Of a stretch of DNA of 64,000 nt, positions 27,021-34,882 are shown in pieces (position 1 is the stretch's first letter; each line of letters opens with the position of its first letter). The stretch is from NCBI RefSeq assembly GCF_946481145.1, contig NZ_CAMLMJ010000014.1, forward strand, positions 38,919-102,918, written 5' to 3'. Made by a program: the position numbers and the translations under genes. The stretch is from an uncultured Sediminibacterium sp. Lineage in GTDB: Bacteria > Bacteroidota > Bacteroidia > Chitinophagales > Chitinophagaceae. Under the pieces are notes generated by a model that was given only the letters and a program-made list of their open reading frames with translations, did not search any database and was not told where the DNA came from.

Positions 27021-27028
27021 CAAAAATA
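27021..27028 (-). promoter_or_regulatory. Candidate -7 box TATTTTTG, 5 nt before the start codon
   Basis: On the minus strand TATTTTTG is followed by CTTCA and then the ATG of the DUF6660-like gene at 27015. This matches TAnnTTTG exactly. The spacing would place the transcription start at the start codon. Confidence 0.4.
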
Positions 27029-27097
27029 GCTGTATATATGCAATTTTCAGTAGAAATAGACTCCTAAAATGGCAATATGGTTGCAAAAGATGGAAGA

Positions 27098-27883
27098 TCA
27101 GGCTATTTTTTCCGATTTCGCAACTCTTTTTCCGCCCCATTTTGAACTGATAAAGAATAATGCAAACCCACTTATTACAGTGATCAATCCAAAAATGGAA
27201 AATATTCGAAGCAGCCAGTTACCGATATGATCCCTACTTTCATAATCCATCGTGTGCATCATCCACAGAAAATCAAATATTCTCCATTTATTATTCCTGA
27301 ATTTTTGAATAGTTCCTAATTCACTGGCAACGTAAACAGTCGTTTTTGATGGATGTTCAAAGGTAATGGCATAGGCAGGCAAAGGGCTTTCCCGATATTC
27401 ATGATGACCACTTGTAACAGTTAAGTATTCAACTGATTTTGCTTTAGGTTCTCCATTAAATCTCATTTTAGCTACATCAACCGCTTCTTCTTTTGTCAAT
27501 GGTCCACGAATCCGACCTGTTTCTGCATCGGCAAGATGATTCATTACCTGCATACCATGTCCATCATTCGTTTCATTCTGAATGGTACTTATACAACGAA
27601 CCTGGTAAAAAGGCTTGCCCAAAATTTCAATCAATTGAATGGAGACAACTGAATCAATGCGATGAATCTTTTTTATTGTATCCAGCACTACTGTAGGACT
27701 GACCAGAGAAATATCAGAAGAGAAAAGCGTTGCATCTTTCTTTTGAAAGTCACCATGCACTTCATCCATATTGCTCCAACTGAAATATAGGCCACCAATT
27801 GTCCATAATAAAAACTGAATGCCTAAAATAACACCAAGCCAGCGGTGTGTTTTTCGTATGTAGTAGTGTTTACTTTTTGCCAT
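27098..27883 (-). CDS. PepSY-domain inner-membrane protein
   Basis: From the ATG at 27883, about 261 residues. An N-terminal helix with YYIRKTHRWLGVILGIQFLLWTIGGLYFSW is typical of PepSY_TM proteins. A periplasmic PepSY-like region includes LTKEEAVDVAKMRFNGEPKAKSVEYL, and a second helix FSIFGLITVISGFALFFI is near the C-terminus. Relatives bind heme or metal and often act as reductases for metal uptake or efflux systems. It is 20 bp downstream of the CopB-type ATPase gene and belongs to the copper operon. Confidence 0.85.
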   Translation of the reverse strand: MAKSKHYYIRKTHRWLGVILGIQFLLWTIGGLYFSWSNMDEVHGDFQKKDATLFSSDISLVSPTVVLDTIKKIHRIDSVVSIQLIEILGKPFYQVRCISTIQNETNDGHGMQVMNHLADAETGRIRGPLTKEEAVDVAKMRFNGEPKAKSVEYLTVTSGHHEYRESPLPAYAITFEHPSKTTVYVASELGTIQKFRNNKWRIFDFLWMMHTMDYESRDHIGNWLLRIFSIFGLITVISGFALFFISSKWGGKRVAKSEKIA

Positions 27884-27903
27884 AAACAATATAGGTTGTT
27901 GGT

Positions 27904-30177
27904 TTATTTTATTTTTAAAAGACTTGCATTAATAGCCACCACAACGGTACTCACACTCATTAAAACGGCACCGGCAGCAGGGCTTAACAGGATTCCCATT
28001 TTGTACAATACTCCCGCCGCCAATGGTAAGGCAACTACATTATAACCCGTGGCCCAAATCAGATTTTGGATCATTTTTCTATAAGTGGCTTTGCCAAACT
28101 GAATCAATGAAACAATGTCTTGTGGATTGCTGTTGACCAATATAATCCCTGCTGTTTCCGCCGCAATATCAGAACCAGATCCAACTGCAATCCCGATATT
28201 AGCCTGCGCCAAAGCAGGGGCATCATTGATCCCGTCTCCCGTCATCGCAACGAATTCTCCTTCTGCTTGTAATTCTTTTATTTTTTCTAGTTTTTGATGT
28301 GGTAAGACCTCTGCAAAGAAAAAATCCATACCCAACTTACGGGCAACCGTTTCCGCCACTCTTTTATTATCACCTGTAAGTAACACTGATTTTATATTGT
28401 CAATACCCAAAGCACGAATAGCTCCTGCTGATTCTGGTCGAATAGTATCTGATAACGCAATATATCCTGCAAGTTGATTGTTTATTAAAATAAATACTAC
28501 GGTTTCAGAAGCATCAGTCATATAATGCTCGGGTAATTCAATATTCAACTCTTTAAGATATCCTGGACTAACAATTTTTACATCGTAACCTTCTATAGCT
28601 GCTTCTACTCCCTTTCCTGTGATGGCCTTAAAACTGCTTACAACTGGAATTTGAATCGCTAAGATTTTTGCTTTCTGCATAATTCCCGTTGCAATTGGAT
28701 GTTCTGAGTTCTGTTCCAAAGCTGCAGCATATTTTAATAATTCGTTTTCAGAAAGACCTTCAGTCAATGAAACAATCTTAGCAACTTCAAATTTCCCAAC
28801 CGTCAACGTCCCGGTCTTATCAAATACCAACATTGTTATTTTTCTTGCATTTTCAAAGGCTGTTCTGTTTTTTATCAGTAATCCATGTTTTGCTGATAGT
28901 GCCGTTGATTTTGCTACTACCAATGGAACAGCTAATCCCAATGCATGGGGACAGCAAATAACAATTACGGTTACCATCCGTTCAACTGAAAATGCCAGGT
29001 CTTTTCCCGATAAATACCAAACTGAAAAAGTAGTAATGCCTGCAACAATCGCAATCAGCGTAAGCCATCTTGCAGCCCTGTCTGCAATTAATTGAGTTGT
29101 GGATTTTGTTTTTTGTGCATTCTGAACCAGCTTTATGACTTGCGATAAGTAAGAATCTTTGACGCCATGTGATACAGAAACTTTTATGGCTCCATTACCA
29201 TTGATAGCTCCTGCGATCACTTTATCTCCCTTTGATTTTTCAACTGGCTTTGATTCACCGGTGAGCATGGATTCATTAAGATAACTTTCGCCGTCTACGA
29301 TAAAACCGTCGGCTGCAACCTTCTCTCCTGGCTTGATAAGAATGACATCATTTTCTTTCAGCGAATCTGTCTTTACTTCAGTTATTATATCACCATTGAT
29401 TAAATGAGCATCATCAGGCAATAACTGTACTAATAATTCAAGTTCCCTTGATGCGCCAGCTACAGATTTCATTTCTATCCAGTGCCCTAATAACATGATA
29501 AGAATGAGTGTTGCTAATTCCCAAAAGAAATCCATGCCCTTTAACCCCAGTACAATTGCTAGGCTATAGATATAGGCTATTGAAATAGCAAATGCGACCA
29601 ATGTCATCATTCCGGGATTTTTTGCCCGCATTTCTCCGATTAACCCTTTGAGAAATGGCCAGCCACCATAAAAGAATACAACAGAGGATAAAATAAGTAA
29701 CACATAGTTTGAGCCAGCGAAACTGATGTGAATATTCAGCCAATGTTGAATCATTTCTGAAAGCAACATGATAGGAACCGTAAGAAACAGCACAACATAA
29801 AACCGTTTTTTGAAATCTGCTATACCGGAGGAATGGGCTTCATGTCCACCATGCGTAACAGGTTTCGCAATTGGCACAAGCGACATACCACACAGAGGGC
29901 ACTGACCAGGACCATCCTGTATGATTTGCGGGTGCATGGGACAAGTATACTTTTGGAACCCTTGAGTATTTCGCTGTTCAACAACATGCTCTTCATGAGA
30001 AGAAGCCTCTATTATATTGTCTGTATGCAGATGCTGCAACTGGGAATGTTCTTTCTCGTTTGCATCAACAGGAACGAGATTCATTCCGCATTTGGGACAA
30101 TTGCCGGGTTCGTCCTTCACAATTTCAGGATGCATTGGGCAAGTATACCGCTGCTCGTTGTGGTGGTTATGTTTCAT
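27904..30177 (-). CDS. CPH-type (CopB-like) copper P1B ATPase with two N-terminal HMBDs
   Basis: This 757-residue pump starts with two heavy-metal-binding domains: YTCPMHPEIVKDEPGNCPKCGM (about 11-35) and a second about 65 residues later (YTCPMHPQIIQDGPGQCPLCGM). Core motifs are TGESKPVEK, the membrane site C409-P-H411 (VIVICCPHALGLAVP), D453 in DKTGTLTVG, SEHPIATGI and GDGINDAPALAQANIGIAVG. CPH pumps of the CopB group move Cu(I)/Cu(II) or Ag(I) out of the cytoplasm. The gene sits 21 bp downstream of a multicopper oxidase gene and upstream of the PepSY gene. Confidence 0.96.
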   Translation of the reverse strand: MKHNHHNEQRYTCPMHPEIVKDEPGNCPKCGMNLVPVDANEKEHSQLQHLHTDNIIEASSHEEHVVEQRNTQGFQKYTCPMHPQIIQDGPGQCPLCGMSLVPIAKPVTHGGHEAHSSGIADFKKRFYVVLFLTVPIMLLSEMIQHWLNIHISFAGSNYVLLILSSVVFFYGGWPFLKGLIGEMRAKNPGMMTLVAFAISIAYIYSLAIVLGLKGMDFFWELATLILIMLLGHWIEMKSVAGASRELELLVQLLPDDAHLINGDIITEVKTDSLKENDVILIKPGEKVAADGFIVDGESYLNESMLTGESKPVEKSKGDKVIAGAINGNGAIKVSVSHGVKDSYLSQVIKLVQNAQKTKSTTQLIADRAARWLTLIAIVAGITTFSVWYLSGKDLAFSVERMVTVIVICCPHALGLAVPLVVAKSTALSAKHGLLIKNRTAFENARKITMLVFDKTGTLTVGKFEVAKIVSLTEGLSENELLKYAAALEQNSEHPIATGIMQKAKILAIQIPVVSSFKAITGKGVEAAIEGYDVKIVSPGYLKELNIELPEHYMTDASETVVFILINNQLAGYIALSDTIRPESAGAIRALGIDNIKSVLLTGDNKRVAETVARKLGMDFFFAEVLPHQKLEKIKELQAEGEFVAMTGDGINDAPALAQANIGIAVGSGSDIAAETAGIILVNSNPQDIVSLIQFGKATYRKMIQNLIWATGYNVVALPLAAGVLYKMGILLSPAAGAVLMSVSTVVVAINASLLKIK

Positions 30178-30198
30178 AAAAAAAAATTTATTCTCATT

Positions 30199-32466
30199 TC
30201 AATAGTGCCATGTTAATCCAATTCCCCATTTATAATCACTGTCATAATTTGTGCTGATGGAAAATGATTTAGCAATCATATATCTAGCTGCTACATTATA
30301 TTCTTTATCAGTATTTACCCTGAAATCAAAAAAGAAATTATTACTTAGGGGCAAATCTCTTCTTTCCAATTGTAATCTTAAACGACCTGTATGGTCAATC
30401 CTCCATTCTGAACGGATAAGCATAGGCAATAAATAATAAAACCCTGCATCAAAAACCCTACGGTTATCCTTTGAGTTGGGTTTGTTTGCCAATGGCAGCG
30501 TTTTATTTTTCCTGTAATCATAGCCTATATAAAAAGCGAAGTATTGTTTTTTATCGAGGTAACGTAGTAAATGCGTTTCCGTTTCGTAATCACCCTTCCA
30601 GCTTGCCCTTCCCTCTAATTCCAAAGCCATCTTATTATTTGAAATATTTCCACTCAGCCATGCACCTTGAGAGTGTACTGACAAATCGTACCATGGATAA
30701 AGAACATTATCCTCTTTTTTTAACTTTCGGTATCCGTTTTTTGCAAATTCATTTTGCTCACTTCCTTCATAGCTGACAATACGGGCCATTCCAGCCATCA
30801 TGTGGTATAAAATATGGCAATGAAAAAACCAATCCTGCTCTTCATTGGCATCAAATTCAATAGTTACAGTTTCCATTGGCTTGATATCGAATGTGTGCTT
30901 CATGGGCGAATATTCACCCTGAGTATTGATGAAACGGAAGAAGTGACCGTGCAAATGCAATGGATGCCGCATCATGGTATTGTTGGTTAAAACAAATCTT
31001 ACCCTTTCTCCTTTTCGGATAAGTATTTTATCGGCAGTTGATAAAGTTTTAAAATCAAATGACCAAACATACCGGAGCATGTTGCCTGTGAGTGTGAGCT
31101 TAACTTCCCGTAGTAGTAAAGAGGAATCTAATGTGGTTGGATGCAGAGCCCGCAGCATATTGTAATTAAATTCACCCGGTATTTCCATTTTCATATCCAT
31201 GCCTGCCATATCATTCATCTTCATGCCTTCCATATGCTGCATATTCATATCTTTCTTTTTGGCTATAGTATCAGCAGGCATACGCATATTCTTCATGTCC
31301 ATGCCCTGCATACTGCCCATATCCATAGTCTTCATGTTCATACTACCCATTTGCTGCATCATCTTAAAATAATTCAGCCTTGGAATATCGGGTGCTTTAA
31401 TGACAGGGCCGTTGCCAAAGAAAGCGGACGAATATCCCATTACATCCCAAGAAGTAGCCCTTAGTTCTGCACTGCCTGTTTCGGGCACTGTAATCAATAC
31501 GTCGTAAGTTTCTGCAATAGCAATTTCTAGTTTATTTACACTAACAGGAGTTACATTAATACCATCAGCGGCAATGATCCGCATATAACTGTTTGCATAT
31601 TGTAGGTTGAAATAAGTTGCAGCCGACCCGTTGATAATCCTTAGCCGGATTATTTCTCCCGGCTTTGCATCTTTAAATTCAGTTGTTTCCTGCCCGTTTA
31701 ATAAGAATTTATTGTAGTAAACATCAGATACATCCATGGCGGGCATACGCTGCCATTCCTGTTTCAGTTTATCTTTAAATGCACCTGCTGCAATAGCTTC
31801 TCCATAGCTCTGCAATGCACCCTTTTTTATAGCATACCATTCGCCTCCCCGTTTCAGGTAACGCATTACTTGGTGTGGATTTTCATCTGTCCAGTCGGAT
31901 AATAATAATACATACTCTTTCAATTGCGGCTCCGGCTGGGCAGGGTGGATTACAATAGAACCATATAAACCACTTTGCTCCTGTACCATAGTGTGTGAAT
32001 GATACCAGTAAGTACCGCTTTGTATCAATGGAAAAGTGAACGTATAAGTTTTGCCAGCTTCCACAGGAGAAGTTGTTAAATAAGGAACCCCATCTTCTTT
32101 ATTGGGTAATAATATGCCATGCCAATGGATAGATGTTTCCATCTTCATCATGTTATGTACCCTAATGATAGCAGTATCGCCTTCAGTAAATTCAAGAATG
32201 GGCGCCGGTATTTGTCCATTGATTGCAATGGCATGGCGATGCTTACCGGTAAAGTTCACCATGGTATCGGTTACATATAAATCATACTCCACTTTTTTTC
32301 CCGTGTAAGCCATTCCTGATTTAATCCTTGCTGATTGCAATGGATAATTGTATGAAGTTTTTTTTTGCATCACCGAATCTTTGCCCGTACTCTTGTGCAT
32401 GGAGTGGTTGATTTGTGCCATACTGCAAAAAGGAATCAACAATAAAAAAAAGAATAGCTTTTTCAT
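30199..32466 (-). CDS. Multicopper oxidase (CopA-like) with a C-terminal outer-membrane-barrel-like extension
   Basis: The product is 755 residues. Residues 1-565 form a cupredoxin oxidase: signal peptide, SIHWHGILLPNKEDGVP, YWYHSHTMVQEQSGLYG, a Met-rich insert about 370-430 (MKTMDMGSMQGMDMKNM and similar), HPLHLHGHFF, and H549-C-H with ILYHMMAGM, so all four copper sites look intact. Residues about 600-755 are different: alternating aromatic beta strands (HLLRYLDKKQYFAFYIGYDY, AGFYYLLPMLIRSEWRIDH, YKWGIGLTWHY) with a C-terminal aromatic, like a CopB/PcoB barrel. It would oxidise Cu(I) in the periplasm, perhaps tethered to the outer membrane. Confidence 0.93.
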   Translation of the reverse strand: MKKLFFFLLLIPFCSMAQINHSMHKSTGKDSVMQKKTSYNYPLQSARIKSGMAYTGKKVEYDLYVTDTMVNFTGKHRHAIAINGQIPAPILEFTEGDTAIIRVHNMMKMETSIHWHGILLPNKEDGVPYLTTSPVEAGKTYTFTFPLIQSGTYWYHSHTMVQEQSGLYGSIVIHPAQPEPQLKEYVLLLSDWTDENPHQVMRYLKRGGEWYAIKKGALQSYGEAIAAGAFKDKLKQEWQRMPAMDVSDVYYNKFLLNGQETTEFKDAKPGEIIRLRIINGSAATYFNLQYANSYMRIIAADGINVTPVSVNKLEIAIAETYDVLITVPETGSAELRATSWDVMGYSSAFFGNGPVIKAPDIPRLNYFKMMQQMGSMNMKTMDMGSMQGMDMKNMRMPADTIAKKKDMNMQHMEGMKMNDMAGMDMKMEIPGEFNYNMLRALHPTTLDSSLLLREVKLTLTGNMLRYVWSFDFKTLSTADKILIRKGERVRFVLTNNTMMRHPLHLHGHFFRFINTQGEYSPMKHTFDIKPMETVTIEFDANEEQDWFFHCHILYHMMAGMARIVSYEGSEQNEFAKNGYRKLKKEDNVLYPWYDLSVHSQGAWLSGNISNNKMALELEGRASWKGDYETETHLLRYLDKKQYFAFYIGYDYRKNKTLPLANKPNSKDNRRVFDAGFYYLLPMLIRSEWRIDHTGRLRLQLERRDLPLSNNFFFDFRVNTDKEYNVAARYMIAKSFSISTNYDSDYKWGIGLTWHY

Positions 32467-32477
32467 TGTGAAATATT

Positions 32478-33425
32478 TTATTGTTTAACCGGTTTCTTTG
32501 CTTTTTTCCGGGCAGGGTTGTTATCGGGGAAGCGGAAGGTGTCCATTGGGTTTTTCATCGGCATATTCATCTTGTCCATGCCAGGCATGTTGTTCATGTC
32601 TTTCATATTCATGGATGAGTCCATTTTCATTTTATCCATTCCCGGCATGTTGTTCATATCTTTCATGTTCATGGAAGAATCCATTTTCATATCCTTCATG
32701 TCTTTCATCTTATCCATGCCGGGCATATTTTTCATATTTTTCATTTTATCCATCCCCGGCATATTCTTCATGTCTTTCATCTTGTCCATTCCTTTCATGT
32801 CCTTCATGTTCTCCATATTCTCCATGCCTTTCATCGTATCCATTCCAGGCATATTCTTCATCCCCGGCATGGAATCGTTCATGTGTGTATCGTTCATGTG
32901 CGTAGTGCTGTCTGCATCCATATCCATGCCTTGCATATCACCTGAATGGTGTCCATCGCCTGCATCATGGCCTTTCATTAAATACCTGCCCATTGGGCCT
33001 ACACCGGCTACATGGGTAAGTTTTGCCCCATGATGCCCCGCTATGGATAGGAAAATAGCAGCGATGACTGCGGAAAGCAGAACGATTAGTTCGTATAGCC
33101 TCCTGTTAATCTTAAAGAAAATGCCGATACTTTTAAGCAATAAAGTAATACCAGACATCCACAAGGTTAATTGGGCATATTTCTCATGTTCTTCAAATAT
33201 TTCCATAGCGGCCTTTGGCGCATCAGCAGAAGGCATGGCGTGAAAAATGGTACTGGCCGCAAGCGCAGAAAAAAATGCGGCTGCCATTATGAATAATGTG
33301 GCCCAGCGGATTTGCCGCCAATGGGGTTTCCATACAACCACTACCTGGAAGGCCGCTGCCAGTAATATGAGCACAATTGGGAAATGTACTACAAGGGGAT
33401 GGAGCGATGGAAAATCTTTAAACAT
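32478..33425 (-). CDS. DUF2231-like membrane protein with long Met-rich tail
   Basis: This 315-residue protein begins FKDFPSLHPLVVHFPIVLILLAAAFQ, the DUF2231 hallmark, and has four membrane helices to about residue 135. From about 165 to 305 it is a low-complexity tail of MKNMPGMDKMKDM-type units with Asp and His, like the Cu(I)-binding Met motifs of CopA/CopK proteins. It sits 11 bp upstream of the multicopper oxidase gene. It probably stores or relays copper in the periplasm. The DNA repeats in this tail are coding, not a separate repeat element. Confidence 0.85.
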   Translation of the reverse strand: MFKDFPSLHPLVVHFPIVLILLAAAFQVVVVWKPHWRQIRWATLFIMAAAFFSALAASTIFHAMPSADAPKAAMEIFEEHEKYAQLTLWMSGITLLLKSIGIFFKINRRLYELIVLLSAVIAAIFLSIAGHHGAKLTHVAGVGPMGRYLMKGHDAGDGHHSGDMQGMDMDADSTTHMNDTHMNDSMPGMKNMPGMDTMKGMENMENMKDMKGMDKMKDMKNMPGMDKMKNMKNMPGMDKMKDMKDMKMDSSMNMKDMNNMPGMDKMKMDSSMNMKDMNNMPGMDKMNMPMKNPMDTFRFPDNNPARKKAKKPVKQ

Positions 33426-33446
33426 AGAAGATTAGTTATTGATGAA

Positions 33447-34016
33447 CTATTTTAAGAATCTGAAATCAAACTCAACTCTTATCTTTTCCCATGCTACAGC
33501 AACCTTGCCAGTTTCGCTTTTTCCTGTTTCAATAAAATATTGCAACCGCTCTGTATGATTAACTTTTTTCGGTGTCACCTTAATCCTGATAATATCATCC
33601 TTTTCATCATACTCTGTGGCAAGATGCTGTTTCCAATTTTTATTAATAATCAATGTCCATTCCTTTTTACCGGGAATAGTGAAGAAGGCATATTTACCGG
33701 CAGGAATTTCTTTACCATTAACGATAAATGGTTTCGGCATTTCCAATGTAGTGGCATCATGTGCGCCGGTTACCCATACTTCATCATAAGGAACAAGGCC
33801 ACCCCAGATAATTCTTTTACGAACGCCGGGAGAATGATAATTGATTTTTATACTATCGCCATTGACGATAGCGAAAGCCATGGACTTAATACTTTTTTTA
33901 GCCGTGTCTTTAACAAGGTTGGGATTGTAGCAAACCTCTTCTTTCTTTTGTTCTTGTGCTGTTACTGAAAATGCTGTTGCAATTATTAAAAGCAGTAAAT
34001 AAAATTTCTTTTTCAT
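33447..34016 (-). CDS. DUF2911-family exported protein
   Basis: This 189-residue protein has a signal peptide (KKKFYLLLLIIATAFSVTAQ) and the DUF2911 core: VNGDSIKINYHSPGVRKRIIWGGLVPYDEVWVTGAHDATTLEMPKPFIVNGKEIPAGKYAFFTIPG, then WTLIINKNW. The biochemical role is unknown. Its position 21 bp upstream of the DUF2231 gene suggests a periplasmic accessory job in the copper operon. Confidence 0.9.
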   Translation of the reverse strand: MKKKFYLLLLIIATAFSVTAQEQKKEEVCYNPNLVKDTAKKSIKSMAFAIVNGDSIKINYHSPGVRKRIIWGGLVPYDEVWVTGAHDATTLEMPKPFIVNGKEIPAGKYAFFTIPGKKEWTLIINKNWKQHLATEYDEKDDIIRIKVTPKKVNHTERLQYFIETGKSETGKVAVAWEKIRVEFDFRFLK

Positions 34017-34037
34017 GAGATTGTTTTTTATTTGTAT

Positions 34038-34688
34038 TTATATTTTTTCCGCACTTATTATTTGTACTTCTCCAAACATGGTTTTGAAATGCTTTTTAAT
34101 TACTACATTTTCAAACCCTGCATCCGAAATCAACTCAGGTAATAATCCTTTAGCATTTGCATCTGTTGATTTAAATCCATCCAGGCCTCTTATTATATTG
34201 AAAAGCGTTCTTTGAATCCATGACTTAGAACGGCCAAAATCTGCAATAAGCAACTGTCCGTCTTTATTTAAAACCCGGAATATTTCTTCCAGCATATTTT
34301 GCTTTGTATCTGTATCAAGATGATGAAAAACCAGGCAGGATATTACTCTGTCAAAAGCATTACGCTGAAAGGGAAGCTGCTTTCCATCATAATCCAGTAA
34401 AAAAATATCTAAGTTCTTTTCTTTTACTTTTTGAGTTGCCCTGTCTAATATTTCTCTATCCACATCAATCCCTGTCACCTTTGCCCCAGGGCACATTTCT
34501 TTTACCATAATAGTCAGCGTAGCTGTACCGCACCCAAAATCCAATACTTTTATTCCTGCCGGAATATTTGCCGCTTCAATTAATGCCTGTTTAATTTTCC
34601 TCTCGGGCATTGTGATATTTATCAAAAAATCATACAGTGGCGTAAGCCATTTGAATCGAAGTGCCGGAATGTATTTTGCTTGCTCCAC
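34038..34688 (-). CDS. Class I SAM-dependent methyltransferase
   Basis: This 216-residue protein begins at a GTG (34688). The SAM-binding motif I is VLDFGCGTATLTIMV, with TGIDVDREIL (motif II) and ISCLVFHHLDTD followed by LLIADFGRS. The overall form matches UbiE/Erg6-like small-molecule methyltransferases. Its substrate is unknown; in metal islands such enzymes can methylate arsenic or other metalloids, but the typical ArsM cysteine set is not visible (cysteines at GCGTA, EMCPG and SCLVF only). It is 21 bp upstream of the DUF2911 gene. Confidence 0.88.
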   Translation of the reverse strand: MEQAKYIPALRFKWLTPLYDFLINITMPERKIKQALIEAANIPAGIKVLDFGCGTATLTIMVKEMCPGAKVTGIDVDREILDRATQKVKEKNLDIFLLDYDGKQLPFQRNAFDRVISCLVFHHLDTDTKQNMLEEIFRVLNKDGQLLIADFGRSKSWIQRTLFNIIRGLDGFKSTDANAKGLLPELISDAGFENVVIKKHFKTMFGEVQIISAEKI

Positions 34689-34748
34689 TACAATACTTTT
34701 TAAAAATTACTCTAATTAAATGCTTCTTAAAACGGAGTTATCAGTTGG

Positions 34749-34818
34749 TGGGTGCGGAAACCCTGCTCCAGAAACTGTTTCATTATAAATAAGGAAACCA
34801 AAGCAGGGCTCCGACCCA
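34749..34818 (-). repeat. Hairpin repeat copy 2, at the 3' end of the CusA gene
   Basis: TGGGTGCGGAAACCCTGCT (34749-34767) pairs with AGCAGGGCTCCGACCCA (34802-34818), allowing one bulge and a G-U pair in the minus-strand RNA. It matches the copy at 20738-20810 in both arms and lies 65 bp past the CusA stop. A short frame of 30 codons (ATG at 34819) spans it; the matching region in copy 1 is out of frame, so I treat it as a structured repeat. Confidence 0.6.
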
Positions 34819-34882
34819 TGTTATTTAATCTTCTCCTGTACTCCTCATTTTAATATCAGCATATTTATTCGTTACCATCGCT

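Noticed and set aside
32560..32860. Tandem DNA repeat resembling a CRISPR or satellite array
   Set aside because: The periodicity comes from the Met-rich coding tail of the DUF2231 protein; units are irregular and there are no spacers.
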